In this document: positions 47,022-55,637 of the stretch, piece by piece
Numbering within the stretch: the stretch's first letter is position 1
How the letters are laid out: each line of letters starts with the position of its first letter
NCBI RefSeq assembly: GCF_000016605.1
Contig: NC_009440.1
Span: 620,001 to 684,000 of the forward strand
Reading direction: 5' to 3'
Length of the DNA stretch: 64,000 nucleotides
Origin: Metallosphaera sedula DSM 5348
GTDB lineage: Archaea > Thermoproteota > Thermoprotei_A > Sulfolobales > Sulfolobaceae
Notes under the pieces: model-generated
Told to the model about the DNA's origin: nothing
Seen by the model: the letters and a program-made list of their open reading frames with translations, nothing else
Database searches by the model: none
Translations under genes and position numbers: made by a program

Positions 47022-47852
47022 ATGGTCAAAATATTTCTCGGTCCAGCAGGGATTCCCCTATCTACCAGGGGAAAGGGAAGCATTGAGGGGGTTAAAAGAG
47101 TTAAGGAACTAGGACTGAACGCCATGGAGGTGGAATTCGTTCAGGGGGTCAAGATGTCCGTGGATACGGCTAAGGAACTTGGTGGTGTTGCACAGGAGTT
47201 GGGAGTGAGGTTATCCGTTCATGCCCCCTACTTTATTAACCTCTGTTCCTCCGACCAGGAGAAAGTAATGGCTTCACAGAAAAGGATCTTGGACACGGCC
47301 GAGAGGGCAAGTGCCATGGGCGCAGACGCCATAGCCATACACGTGGGATTCTACGGTGATTATACGCCTGAGCAGTGCTATTCCCTTGTGAAGGATTCCC
47401 TTCTAGTGGTGAGGGACAAGATGAAGGAGAATTCCATAGACTCCGTTAAGTTGGGGGTGGAGACCATGGCCAAGGAAACAGCCTTTGGTACCTTGGATGA
47501 GGTAATTTCAATTTCAAAGGAGGTTCCAGGGGTGATCCCCTACATTGACTGGGCCCATACGTTCGCCAGGCAGGGCGGCAACATAGACTACGACGAGATT
47601 CTAGACAGGCTGACCAGGGAACTTGGGCTGACTCACATAAACTCCCACTTCGAGTCACTTCAGGTCAGAAAGGGAAAGTATGTCGACGTTCATGAACCAA
47701 TCAGTAAGAACGCTCCACCCTTCGAGCCATTGGCTAAGGCCCTCCTTAAAAGGGACATCTCCATCACCCTTATATGTGAGAGTCCGAAACTTGAGGAAGA
47801 TGCCTTGATAATGAAGGGAGTCCTAGAATCCCTGGGGTATAAGCTGGGTTGA
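47022..47852 (+). CDS. nfo: Endonuclease IV-like AP endonuclease (TIM barrel)
   Basis: Cleaves DNA 5' to abasic sites, 276 aa. The metal ligands of the Nfo family can be followed in order: His in VHAPYFINL, His in AIHVGFYG, Glu in GVETM, Asp and His in DWAHTFARQG, His in HINSHFES, His in DVHEPI and Glu in ICESPK. ATG 47022 (preceded by an in-frame GTG at 47019) with a TATA-like cttataagc at 46991. A HAD gene follows after 4 bases. Confidence 0.92.
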   Translation: MVKIFLGPAGIPLSTRGKGSIEGVKRVKELGLNAMEVEFVQGVKMSVDTAKELGGVAQELGVRLSVHAPYFINLCSSDQEKVMASQKRILDTAERASAMGADAIAIHVGFYGDYTPEQCYSLVKDSLLVVRDKMKENSIDSVKLGVETMAKETAFGTLDEVISISKEVPGVIPYIDWAHTFARQGGNIDYDEILDRLTRELGLTHINSHFESLQVRKGKYVDVHEPISKNAPPFEPLAKALLKRDISITLICESPKLEEDALIMKGVLESLGYKLG

Positions 47853-47856
47853 GAGC

Positions 47857-48525
47857 TTGTGGATTGTTGCCTCAGATTTCGATAGAACTCTTTCTCACGA
47901 GGATGACTCCTTCGTAATGAGGAAGGAGGTTGCAAGCAAAATAAACCACTTTAGTACCATTCACAGGTTTTTCGTGGTCACAGGACGGGAGGAGAGGTAC
48001 ATGAGGGTTTTAGCCCCCGATCTTAGGCCCACAGGCTGGGTCCTGGAGAATGGGGCTCTCCTTATCCTGGGAGACAGGAGAATACTGAACGTCCCTGAAG
48101 ACTGGTTCGAAACTAGGAAAATTATAGGAGAAAAACTCACAAAATTTGGTATATCCTATTCCCTTGGAGACGTGATCATTTACGTGAATTCTTGGAACGG
48201 AAAACTGGATCTTGGACCTGAGGTGAGAATTGAAAGGAACAGAGAAGACGCCATGATTCTTCCAGGAAATGTGGATAAGGGAACTGGACTAAGGAGGGCG
48301 ATTCAGGAGATGCACCTTGAGGGTAAAATTGTAGCTGTGGGCGATGCGGAGAACGACGAATCCCTCTTCAAGGTAGCTGACGTGAAGGTGGCGGTGGCCA
48401 ACGCCATCCCCCCCATAAAGCGAATGGCCGATCTGGTAATGGAAAAGGAGGATGGGGAAGGAGTTGTCGAGCTCCTTGATATGATACTATCCGGTAGATT
48501 TCCTAAAAACGTAGATGTCAACTAG
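47857..48525 (+). CDS. HAD superfamily IIB phosphatase (phosphoglycolate phosphatase/Cof-like)
   Basis: 222 aa. Motif I is SDFDRTL (residues 6-12), motif II FFVVTGRE, motif III DKGTGLRRAI and motif IV VAVGDAENDESLF. It resembles archaeal TA0175-type phosphoglycolate phosphatases and Cof-type hydrolases. TTG 47857 start, 4 bases after the endonuclease IV stop. The last 39 bases overlap the convergent methyltransferase gene. Confidence 0.88.
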   Translation: MWIVASDFDRTLSHEDDSFVMRKEVASKINHFSTIHRFFVVTGREERYMRVLAPDLRPTGWVLENGALLILGDRRILNVPEDWFETRKIIGEKLTKFGISYSLGDVIIYVNSWNGKLDLGPEVRIERNREDAMILPGNVDKGTGLRRAIQEMHLEGKIVAVGDAENDESLFKVADVKVAVANAIPPIKRMADLVMEKEDGEGVVELLDMILSGRFPKNVDVN

Positions 48526-49068
48526 AAACCTATGTACCCTTTCCCTGTGCCATGGGTAGTAGGGAGTCATGGGGTATGAAAGCGGAACCACATCCACGGA
48601 GAAACCGTGAGCTCGAGCCTCCCTGAAGATCAGGTCCCTGGACTCGGGATTGCTCTTGTGAATGGAGTAGACCACCTCCGCTATCTTCAGGGCGGTTCTC
48701 AGGAACTTCAAGTCCATCCCCCTCTTCGCCTGACCAAAGGGCGGATTCTGTACGACCGTATGAAATCTTCCGTGAAACTCAGAACAATCAGCCTCTACGA
48801 AATCAGCCTCCAGTTCCAGTTCCCTTAGTGCGTCTTTACCAATCTCAAGCGATTCCCTGTCTACATCGACGCATGTACACTCACCGCTTAAAGCCGCGAC
48901 TCCAGCGCAGAGCCGACCGGTTCCACAACCCAGGTCAGCGACCTTCCTTCCCTCTATGGCACCCTGTAGAAAGGCGGTCCACACTAATGTAGAGGCTATG
49001 GGAGAGGGGGTAAGATACTGCTCTAACTCCCACTTGGGACTAGGGTGGGGCGGTATCTGTTCCATCAA
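48487..49068 (-). CDS. METTL5-like N6-adenine RNA methyltransferase
   Basis: 193 aa Rossmann methyltransferase. The blocks WELEQYLTPSPIASTLVW, VADLGCGTGRLCAGV (motif I) and VVQNPPFGQAKRGMD (catalytic NPPF) match METTL5 and related archaeal enzymes, which in eukaryotes make m6A in 18S rRNA. Target in archaea not established here. The ATG overlaps the stop of the upstream HAD gene by 4 bases. Confidence 0.88.
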   Translation of the reverse strand: MMEQIPPHPSPKWELEQYLTPSPIASTLVWTAFLQGAIEGRKVADLGCGTGRLCAGVAALSGECTCVDVDRESLEIGKDALRELELEADFVEADCSEFHGRFHTVVQNPPFGQAKRGMDLKFLRTALKIAEVVYSIHKSNPESRDLIFREARAHGFSVDVVPLSYPMTPYYPWHRERVHRFLVDIYVFRKSTG

Positions 49069-49742
49069 AATTTCAATTTTTCTTTTATTAACTCTAGAGC
49101 CTGATATAGATCGCTCACCTTGTTCTCCTTTACCTCCGGGTAAAATCCAAACCTGTCCACGAGGATAGCGTTCAGGTAAGCTCTCCTTGCACCCACGTAG
49201 TCGATCTCATACACGTCGCCTATGTGTATCCCTTCCTCCCCAGCCTCCTTAATGGCGTGATAGAATATCTTGGGATTGGGTTTCATCACACCCACATCAC
49301 AGGATGCTATAACTCCGTCTAGGTACCTGTAAAGATCTAGGGTTTTCAGTATGGTATGAACTTTCCTCGTGGTATTGGTAACGAGGATCACCTTAAATCC
49401 CATGGCCTTAACCTCCCTCAAGAAGGGTAAGGCATCCTCGTAGAGCTCAAAGTGTTCTGAAAGATAGTTTCTCGACGACAGCCTCTTCACTACCTGAGGA
49501 TCTGCTGGTTTTCCCATCTCATATAGTATATCATAAAAATCGAGTTGCGAGAGTCCATCATGATCCGGATGCGGAAAGTTTGCCTTCCCCATGTGCTTCA
49601 TGAGAGCCCTGTAAACCTCCCTTTCGTTAACCTCTAATCCCTCCTCTGCCATTGCCTTGGCAATGCTCTCGTGCATCCTGGGAACGAACTTGACCAGGGT
49701 ATCTCCCATATCCACGAAAATCGCTGTCATATCAGACCTCAT
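49065..49742 (-). CDS. HAD superfamily hydrolase, 225 aa
   Basis: HAD subfamily I phosphatase with a helical cap: motif I VDMGDTLV (nucleophile Asp11), motif II VILVTNTT, motif III lysine in VGVMKPNPK and motif IV HIGDVYEIDYVG. Substrate unknown. ATG 49742 overlaps the upstream gene by 11 bases; ATG 49730 is the alternative. It forms part of a five-gene minus-strand run from cobT to the METTL5-like gene. Confidence 0.88.
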   Translation of the reverse strand: MRSDMTAIFVDMGDTLVKFVPRMHESIAKAMAEEGLEVNEREVYRALMKHMGKANFPHPDHDGLSQLDFYDILYEMGKPADPQVVKRLSSRNYLSEHFELYEDALPFLREVKAMGFKVILVTNTTRKVHTILKTLDLYRYLDGVIASCDVGVMKPNPKIFYHAIKEAGEEGIHIGDVYEIDYVGARRAYLNAILVDRFGFYPEVKENKVSDLYQALELIKEKLKF

Positions 49743-50046
49743 CCCTTCCCCTTATTAAAAACTTGGGCTGTGAAATCCTCTCGGACTTACACCTGGGACA
49801 TCTGCTCGGCCTTTTAGGTTTCTCAAGTGATATCTCAGCACCGCATGATTCGCACCTAGGAGGGTAAAGTATTACCACATAATCCTTCCTCTTTGAGGAG
49901 AGGGCAATGTGATATATATGATCGTAAACCTCCTGCTCCCTTCTTATCCCTGTAGCTTGCATAATATCCCTAGCTGTTAGGGGCTCCACAGATGACCTAA
50001 GTAACAACAGTATTCTCTCCCTCGTTGTAAGATATTCCTCCGGCAA
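49732..50046 (-). CDS. HTH and zinc-ribbon protein (predicted transcriptional regulator)
   Basis: 104 aa. The N-terminal helical region (TTRERILLLLRSSVEPLTAR, then DIMQATGIRREQEVYDHIYH) is HTH-like. A C-terminal zinc ribbon with CESCG and CPRCKSE follows, as in the COG3357 group. The start is TTG 50046, placing it 50 bases inside the upstream reductase gene; no later start keeps the first helix. Confidence 0.8.
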   Translation of the reverse strand: MPEEYLTTRERILLLLRSSVEPLTARDIMQATGIRREQEVYDHIYHIALSSKRKDYVVILYPPRCESCGAEISLEKPKRPSRCPRCKSERISQPKFLIRGRDEV

Positions 50047-50776
50047 ATGGCTCCCTTAATTCATTTCTCGGGGACAATTTTATACCAAATGATCTGAGGA
50101 GCCAATCGTCGAGGGAGAAATCGAAGTGCTTTCCATCCTTCTCTACGACCTGACCTGGGAAATATTTGGTCATCTCCTCCACCACCTCACACTCGCTAAC
50201 CCTGTTACCCACGTTTATGACCCCTGTGGCACCCTTCTTAAGGAGGAGGGAAACAACTCTGCCTATGCCCCTTGTGGATATAATGGAAAGGTAAAAATTC
50301 CTATTACAGACTGCCCTTCCCCTCAACACGAGGCTCCTAAGGTGATTGTAGAGTAACCCCCTGTAGGAGAGGGAGAAGGGAAAACCCAGCCTAAGGACCA
50401 GGTAGTTACCAAGGGACGCAATTCCAATCTCACCTGCTAACTTTGTCACTCCGTAATAGTTCAAGGGATCTGGGGTAGAGGTTTCCCCATAAAATCCCCT
50501 TCTGCCGTTGAATATCATGGACGAGGAAAGGTAGACGTTGAGAGCCCCTATCTTGTGGTCAGCCTTGCCCATGTTTATGGCTAGCCAAGTGTTTACGTTC
50601 CAAGCTCTAGCCCTATCCCAATTGGCCTCCTGATATGGAACTTCATAGGTATGTATCACTATGTCAGGCCTCTCCTGAAGGACTCGATAGGGTGAGTCAG
50701 TTACCAATACCTCCCCTGGAAGGTCCTTCGCTATCTCCCTAGCTATTTCCCCTTCGTCGGTCACTATAATTTTCAT
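49997..50776 (-). CDS. RmlD-like SDR family nucleotide-sugar reductase
   Basis: Extended short-chain dehydrogenase, 259 aa, resembling dTDP-4-dehydrorhamnose reductase. It has an N-terminal Rossmann start (MKIIVTDEGEIAREIA, with a weak Gly motif), the catalytic region SSSMIFNGRRGFYGE, and Tyr-Lys in YYGVTKLAGE. Its 3' end overlaps the HTH/zinc-ribbon gene by 50 bases. The weak nucleotide-binding Gly motif leaves the cofactor open. Confidence 0.8.
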   Translation of the reverse strand: MKIIVTDEGEIAREIAKDLPGEVLVTDSPYRVLQERPDIVIHTYEVPYQEANWDRARAWNVNTWLAINMGKADHKIGALNVYLSSSMIFNGRRGFYGETSTPDPLNYYGVTKLAGEIGIASLGNYLVLRLGFPFSLSYRGLLYNHLRSLVLRGRAVCNRNFYLSIISTRGIGRVVSLLLKKGATGVINVGNRVSECEVVEEMTKYFPGQVVEKDGKHFDFSLDDWLLRSFGIKLSPRNELREPFAGGISYNEGENTVVT

Positions 50777-50785
50777 TCACTTGAA

Positions 50786-51817
50786 TTAACGTTGAGCGTT
50801 AATAAGATCGGAGTAAAACGCGTCTATCTTCTTTACTAGATTCTCTGATGTGACACCGTTGGCCATGGCTAGGGCCATTGCTCCCCCTGCACCCACTCCT
50901 TCCTTGACAAACCCCCTTTCGTAAACCCTCAGTCCCTCGTGTTGACTCTGGGAAAGATCTAGGTTTGCATGGGATAGCTTAACTCCAAGGGTTTTGACCA
51001 ACTCCATGAGCCTAGCTGTAGTGTCGTTGATTATCCACTTGGTGGTGATTATTCCAACACTATTCAGTTTCTCGGGTGAAAGTTCCTTTATCACGGCTGA
51101 CACTGCAGCCATCTGTGTTCCCCCAGCAAGTATAGTCAGTCCCCTGAATCCCATGGCTAGCCCAGCTACAGCTAGAATTACAGGATCCGCTAGCCAGTAA
51201 ATTCTCTCCGTCGTGTCCCTAGGGGCACTCCTCACTGCTTCCTCTACCACTTTTCGTTTTAGCTCCTTTGGATTGTTTGGGGATGAGGAACTCACAATCT
51301 CAACCCCGTTAAAACCTAGCCCAGTGAGCACAGCTGCAGCTGTAGTTGTTCCAGCAGGAATGGATTCACCTACTACGAGGACCTCCTCTGACAGATTTTC
51401 GCCAAGGACTGTGGCATTGGCAATTATATTCTCTGCCACCTCCTTCCTCACTCCGCCCTTTCTTATATCTCTCCCTGGTTCCCCATGGAGATCCACAAAG
51501 GGGATCTTGGGAGTGACCCTGGCCCCCGCGTTAACAACAAGCTTGTTCACATTTATCAGCGAAAGGGAAGCCCTAGACAAGAGGGCCGGAGTGGGTATCC
51601 CGTCAGGAGTTACAGGTACCCCCTTGATTACCTTGCATGAGCCTGTTATGAGATACTCAGCGTCAGCTGCTGGAGTAAACATAGTAAGCTCTGGCGTTGC
51701 TCCAGCCACGGTTATCCCTGGTATAAGGCTCACGTCCGTTGTCCCTATAACCAACGCGAAGGTGCTTTTCTTTCCTTTTAATGCATCAGAAAGATTACCT
51801 ATATGGTCCACTATCAC
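50786..51817 (-). CDS. cobT: CobT-like nicotinate-nucleotide:benzimidazole phosphoribosyltransferase
   Basis: Makes the alpha-ribotide of the lower ligand of cobalamin, 343 aa, of the archaeal UPF0284/CobT-like family. Blocks are GTTDVSLIPGITVAGATPEL, VVGESIPAGTTTAAAVLTGL, TILAGGTQMAAVSAVI and KEGVGAGGAMALAM with the C-terminal catalytic-type Glu in this region. It starts the minus-strand run ending at the METTL5-like gene, 9 bases before the SDR gene. Two other cobalamin genes are 37 kb away. Confidence 0.9.
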   Translation of the reverse strand: MIVDHIGNLSDALKGKKSTFALVIGTTDVSLIPGITVAGATPELTMFTPAADAEYLITGSCKVIKGVPVTPDGIPTPALLSRASLSLINVNKLVVNAGARVTPKIPFVDLHGEPGRDIRKGGVRKEVAENIIANATVLGENLSEEVLVVGESIPAGTTTAAAVLTGLGFNGVEIVSSSSPNNPKELKRKVVEEAVRSAPRDTTERIYWLADPVILAVAGLAMGFRGLTILAGGTQMAAVSAVIKELSPEKLNSVGIITTKWIINDTTARLMELVKTLGVKLSHANLDLSQSQHEGLRVYERGFVKEGVGAGGAMALAMANGVTSENLVKKIDAFYSDLINAQR

Positions 51818-51857
51818 GTGCTAAAATTTTTGAAATCCCTAATATCATTTATGTGGT

Positions 51858-52205
51858 GTGAGTTTCAGGGAGCATTATTCAGTTTTGGAGAGAGCCTCTA
51901 AGACTACACTGGAGGACTTCATGAGAGACGAGAGACTGAGAAACGATACGAGGAGAGCCATAGCGGAGCTTCTCAACGAACTGTATCTCTTGGGATCGAG
52001 GGTCGCTGACGGTAATGATGAAGACCTGATATGGAACCTGGCCAAGTCGGGTTTGATTCAGGCACCCCTCGCGCAGGAATTGGTAGACGTCATCTCCCTG
52101 TACAGATCCGGATCTGATGAGTTGATTTATGCCTCTCTAGTTAGAATAATGGAGGACATAGAGGAGGCCTATCATACTTTGAAGGCTAGGCTTGAAGGTT
52201 CTTGA
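51858..52205 (+). CDS. Hypothetical helical protein, 115 aa
   Basis: Unknown, almost entirely helical and acidic (TTLEDFMRDERLRNDTRRAI, AELLNELYLLGSRVADGNDE). GTG 51858 with the TATA-like aaaatttttgaaa at 51822-51834. It is divergent from cobT by 40 bases and overlaps the convergent aminotransferase by 20 bases. Confidence 0.65.
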   Translation: MSFREHYSVLERASKTTLEDFMRDERLRNDTRRAIAELLNELYLLGSRVADGNDEDLIWNLAKSGLIQAPLAQELVDVISLYRSGSDELIYASLVRIMEDIEEAYHTLKARLEGS

Positions 52206-53292
52206 TCTCGCTTACGGCCCTATCTACTTCCTCCTCTTCGTTATAGAAGTGGGTAGATATTCTTACCCCAGACCCTCTAGGCGATACCACTATTCTCTTT
52301 GCGAGTAGTTCCTCTGCCACCTTCTTGGGATCCTTGGTTTTCACAATAACTATTCCAGCTCGTTTTTCCCTTGGGGTAACCACCTCAAGCCCCTTATCCT
52401 CTGCCAGGTCAATAACCCGAGCTGAGAGATCTAGTACCCTCCTCTCCACCTCATCTCGTATGGGGGTTAGCCTTTCCGCCACCTTAGTCATGGTTAGGTT
52501 GGCTGAAACGTCCATCGTCCCTATCTCGAACCTTCTGGGTCCCTCCTCCAGGGAAAACGACTCCGCGTTGAACTCCATGAAGGTGGAACTGGTTTTCCAT
52601 CCATAAAAGGGAGGATCAGGAATTAACCCCTTTCTCACGTACATGAAACCTGAACCCTGGGGAGACATCATCCACTTATATCCTCCAGCCACAAGGAAAT
52701 CAACTCCCATCTCTTTTACGTCGATCTTCATTGCCCCCGCTGACTGTATCGCATCAACCAGGAGAAGAGACCCGTTCTTCTTGGCCTTGTCGGCTATTCT
52801 CTTAACGTCTAGTCTAACCCCCGTGTTAAAGCTCACGTGGCTCAGTACTATGAGTCGTACACTGTCCGTGATCTGTTCCAGTATGGCATCTTCCAGTCTC
52901 TCGGGAGAGGATTTTACCATTCTTATCTCTACTCCTCGTTTAGCCAGCTTATATAGGGGATACACAGTTGCAGGAAACTCCAAGTTGTCCGTAAGAACTT
53001 GGTCTCCCCTAGTGAGTGATAGCCCGTGGACTATCATGTTTATTCCGTAGCTCGTGTTGGGAATGAAGGAGACCTCCTCGGGGTCAGAATTAATGAAATT
53101 TGAGATGGCCTTCCTCATGGAATAAAAGTCATCTTTCTCCACGCTATTCACGTGCAGGCTACCCCTACTGGAAACTCCATAGAGGTAACCAAAGCTTTCC
53201 ATGAGGGCAAAAATGGGAGTTGGAGAGATAGCGGCGTGATTAAGATAGATGTAATCCCGAGTTACAGGTACCTGCTCCCTAAACTCTTTCAT
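52186..53292 (-). CDS. Class V aminotransferase (cysteine desulfurase-like)
   Basis: PLP enzyme, 368 aa. The PLP lysine is in VAGGYKWMMSPQG, with the cofactor-binding HVSFNTGVRLD and LLVDAIQSAGA. It begins YIYLNHAAISPTP as in the isopenicillin N epimerase / cysteine desulfurase group. The loop that carries the catalytic Cys in true desulfurases is not evident, so the reaction is open. ATG at 53290-53292. Confidence 0.88.
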   Translation of the reverse strand: MKEFREQVPVTRDYIYLNHAAISPTPIFALMESFGYLYGVSSRGSLHVNSVEKDDFYSMRKAISNFINSDPEEVSFIPNTSYGINMIVHGLSLTRGDQVLTDNLEFPATVYPLYKLAKRGVEIRMVKSSPERLEDAILEQITDSVRLIVLSHVSFNTGVRLDVKRIADKAKKNGSLLLVDAIQSAGAMKIDVKEMGVDFLVAGGYKWMMSPQGSGFMYVRKGLIPDPPFYGWKTSSTFMEFNAESFSLEEGPRRFEIGTMDVSANLTMTKVAERLTPIRDEVERRVLDLSARVIDLAEDKGLEVVTPREKRAGIVIVKTKDPKKVAEELLAKRIVVSPRGSGVRISTHFYNEEEEVDRAVSEIKNLQA

Positions 53293-53461
53293 ACTCTTTC
53301 ATATCAAGCCAGGTCATAAAATGTTATGCACGATCCCTAACGTGTGAGAAAAGACAAGCTATTCTCTTTATAATCCAGTTTGTTGTCCTATTTTTGAGAA
53401 AGAATCCTATAAAACGAGGTAATACTAGAAAATCTTATGAAGAAGGAGATGTCATTATACC

Positions 53462-54355
53462 GTGTCAGCGAAAAACCAGCTTCTTGAGCTACTGACGAGG
53501 TACGGTGGCAATCCCAGGTGTCTAGCTAGCATCACCGGAGAGTCTTCTAGAGTCATCGCAAAGGAAATCTTGGAGATGCAGAGGAATCATCACTTAACCA
53601 TCTTTCCCGCAGTGTTTTCTGAGGGACTTGGGCTGGGTAAGTACCTGATTCTAGCGCGCGATTGCCCCATAAAATACGAGACTGCGTCTAAGCTATTTCA
53701 CCCTATAATGAACCTGTTCAGGGGAGACATGGAGAGTAACCTCTTCTCTATTACGCTCTTCGCAGAGGGCGAGACAGTTGACAACGTGTTGGAAGCCCTC
53801 AGGTCAATTTCCTGCTCCCTGGTGATTACGTCTACCATAAAGCAGACTAGGAAGTTCGTGAGGGATCCTAGATGTTACGATTTCAAGTTTCACAGATGGA
53901 CTTGTGACGACAAACTGGAGATCAGACCGGGTGAAGTCCTAGAGAATCCTCATGAACAGGATATCATGGGTGTGGTTCAGCTACAGGTGAACCCGTTTAC
54001 TGATATTAGATTAATTAATCATAGGAAACACGTTTTCAAGATAGTCACAGGTTTCATGTATTCGCTTGGAAAGTCCGATTTCGTTGTGCAGGTCATCTCC
54101 AAGGAAGATATTACAGAGGAATTCCCTGAAGTGATGTGGACGGCAATTGGAGAGAACATTTTCATCTCCGAGTTGCATGTTGACAGGAAAAGGTTAGAGG
54201 TAGTCATGGAGAAGGTAAGGGATAGAGCGATGGAGACCATTATTGCACCTAAGTCACCCTTGTATGCTCTGGGCTACTCCTTACCCTATGAGATTTTCAG
54301 AGAGGGAAGATGGGTGTATCCAAGGATTGAAGTGAGTAGGGCAAAAACTGGCTAG
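53462..54355 (+). CDS. Hypothetical protein, 297 aa, possible N-terminal HTH
   Basis: Not securely recognised. The first 45 residues (NQLLELLTRYGGNPRCLASI, then ESSRVIAKEILEMQRNHHL) look like a helix-turn-helix with a following wing. The rest is alpha/beta with repeated ferredoxin-like elements (VVQLQVNPFTDIR). Five Cys are present. Could be a regulator. GTG 53462, AT-rich sequence upstream. Confidence 0.65.
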   Translation: MSAKNQLLELLTRYGGNPRCLASITGESSRVIAKEILEMQRNHHLTIFPAVFSEGLGLGKYLILARDCPIKYETASKLFHPIMNLFRGDMESNLFSITLFAEGETVDNVLEALRSISCSLVITSTIKQTRKFVRDPRCYDFKFHRWTCDDKLEIRPGEVLENPHEQDIMGVVQLQVNPFTDIRLINHRKHVFKIVTGFMYSLGKSDFVVQVISKEDITEEFPEVMWTAIGENIFISELHVDRKRLEVVMEKVRDRAMETIIAPKSPLYALGYSLPYEIFREGRWVYPRIEVSRAKTG

Positions 54356-54361
54356 CCCTCG

Positions 54362-54856
54362 TCATTTCCCCCTTTGTTCAGTTCTCATTACGCTCTTTCT
54401 CACCTTACCACCACAGACAGGGCATTCCTGCTTAGGCTCCTTGAAGGTCCTACCACAGCCCTCACAGACATAACTGAACGTCTTGATTTCCTGTGCAGTT
54501 CTTCCAAGTCTCACTGCACTGAACTTGATACCTAGTTTCATTAACACGTTTTGGACAGCGAAATCGTCAGTAAAAACCACCGCTGGGGATAAATCTATAG
54601 CTAGAGCTATCACAGACTTGTCAGTCTTAGTTAAACTGTGATCGTTTATTTCCCTCAACACCTTTTCGACCGTCTTCATGGCCGAAGGTGAAGGCTCCAT
54701 GGCAATAATTTTGTTGGTTATCATTGACAGGGACAGGTTCCCCATAGAGTGAAGATCTCTTACTTCCTCAATTACTAAAGGTGTCGTAAAAACCTTATCA
54801 AAGGAGTTCTGTAGACCGCTCAGGAAGCCTGCTGTATCAAATATCACTTTCTCCAA
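54362..54856 (-). CDS. nob1: rRNA maturation endonuclease Nob1 (PIN and zinc ribbon)
   Basis: Cleaves the 3' end of pre-16S rRNA, 164 aa. The PIN domain has acidic residues in VIFDTAGFLSGL, the central TDKSVIALAIDL and VVFTDDFAVQNVL. The zinc ribbon is CEGCG and CPVCGGKVRKS near the C-terminus. The start overlaps the upstream NAD kinase gene by 13 bases. Confidence 0.93.
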   Translation of the reverse strand: MEKVIFDTAGFLSGLQNSFDKVFTTPLVIEEVRDLHSMGNLSLSMITNKIIAMEPSPSAMKTVEKVLREINDHSLTKTDKSVIALAIDLSPAVVFTDDFAVQNVLMKLGIKFSAVRLGRTAQEIKTFSYVCEGCGRTFKEPKQECPVCGGKVRKSVMRTEQRGK

Positions 54857-55584
54857 GGCGAGATACCTCTCAGGGGGTCTATCTTAAAAAACCTATACAC
54901 GATCGCGTTCCTGGAAGGAGTGATCTCAACCACATCTCCAGGCTTAACATGTCCTATCACGTTTCCATCTGCCACGATTCTTGCCTTCTGATCGTAACCT
55001 TTGCTTTCCATTACCAGTTTAATCCTAGTTCTGGGAACTATTAAAGATTTTACTGCCGAGAGTATTGGGCTAACTAGCGAAATTTCAAGGGCGTTTGGAA
55101 CACCAAGGTAAACTCCTGTGATGGACATGCTCCATCCAGTGGAGCCTTGAGGCGTGGAAACTAGAATTCCATCTCCCTCGGATGTGAAACTGGTCTCTTG
55201 GAAGTGGGCTGTTACGATGATGCTCTCAGGCTCGTCGTACAGTATTCCTGCCTCGTTGAACACTTCCTTGGCAATGTTCCCGTAACTCACTCTCAGGAGA
55301 GGGTACTCATAAACGTAATAGTCTCCCTCCTTAAGTCTCTTCAATACGTTCTCCATATCCTGCGGATCAACGTCCATAAGAAAACTTCTTCTTCCAGCCT
55401 TTACTGTAATAATCGGCTTCCCAAAGTCTATGGCTCTCAGAAGCGTTCCATCCCCTCCGATAGCAATTACAATATCTGGGTTTGTTTCGTCGATTATGTA
55501 TCCCAGGGACTCAGCTATGCTCTTAGCCTTACTAACCAGTGGATAGACCTGCGGAGACTCCTTACTTATGATTTTAAGTTTCAT
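54844..55584 (-). CDS. nadK: NAD kinase
   Basis: Phosphorylates NAD to NADP, 246 aa. Signatures: GGDGTLLRAI near residue 47, the FNEAGI block, and GSTGWSMSITG. ATG 55584 (MKLKIISKES) is preferred: a minus-strand TATA-like gttattatgc at 55608-55617 lies at leaderless spacing and the frame up to 55605 is not conserved-looking. Operon with nob1. Confidence 0.94.
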   Translation of the reverse strand: MKLKIISKESPQVYPLVSKAKSIAESLGYIIDETNPDIVIAIGGDGTLLRAIDFGKPIITVKAGRRSFLMDVDPQDMENVLKRLKEGDYYVYEYPLLRVSYGNIAKEVFNEAGILYDEPESIIVTAHFQETSFTSEGDGILVSTPQGSTGWSMSITGVYLGVPNALEISLVSPILSAVKSLIVPRTRIKLVMESKGYDQKARIVADGNVIGHVKPGDVVEITPSRNAIVYRFFKIDPLRGISPWRK

Positions 55585-55637
55585 TCCTGTAATGGTCACC
55601 AGCAACGCATAATAACTCTTTTTTGCCTACTGCGTAT

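Noticed and set aside
51213-51824. 203-codon plus-strand open frame opposite cobT
   Set aside because: Antisense to a recognisable CobT-like protein; no start signal, and the predicted product has no domain-like pattern.
51858-52205. HEPN toxin-like protein
   Set aside because: The protein is helical and small, but the RX4-6H motif of HEPN nucleases and a neighbouring nucleotidyltransferase are absent.
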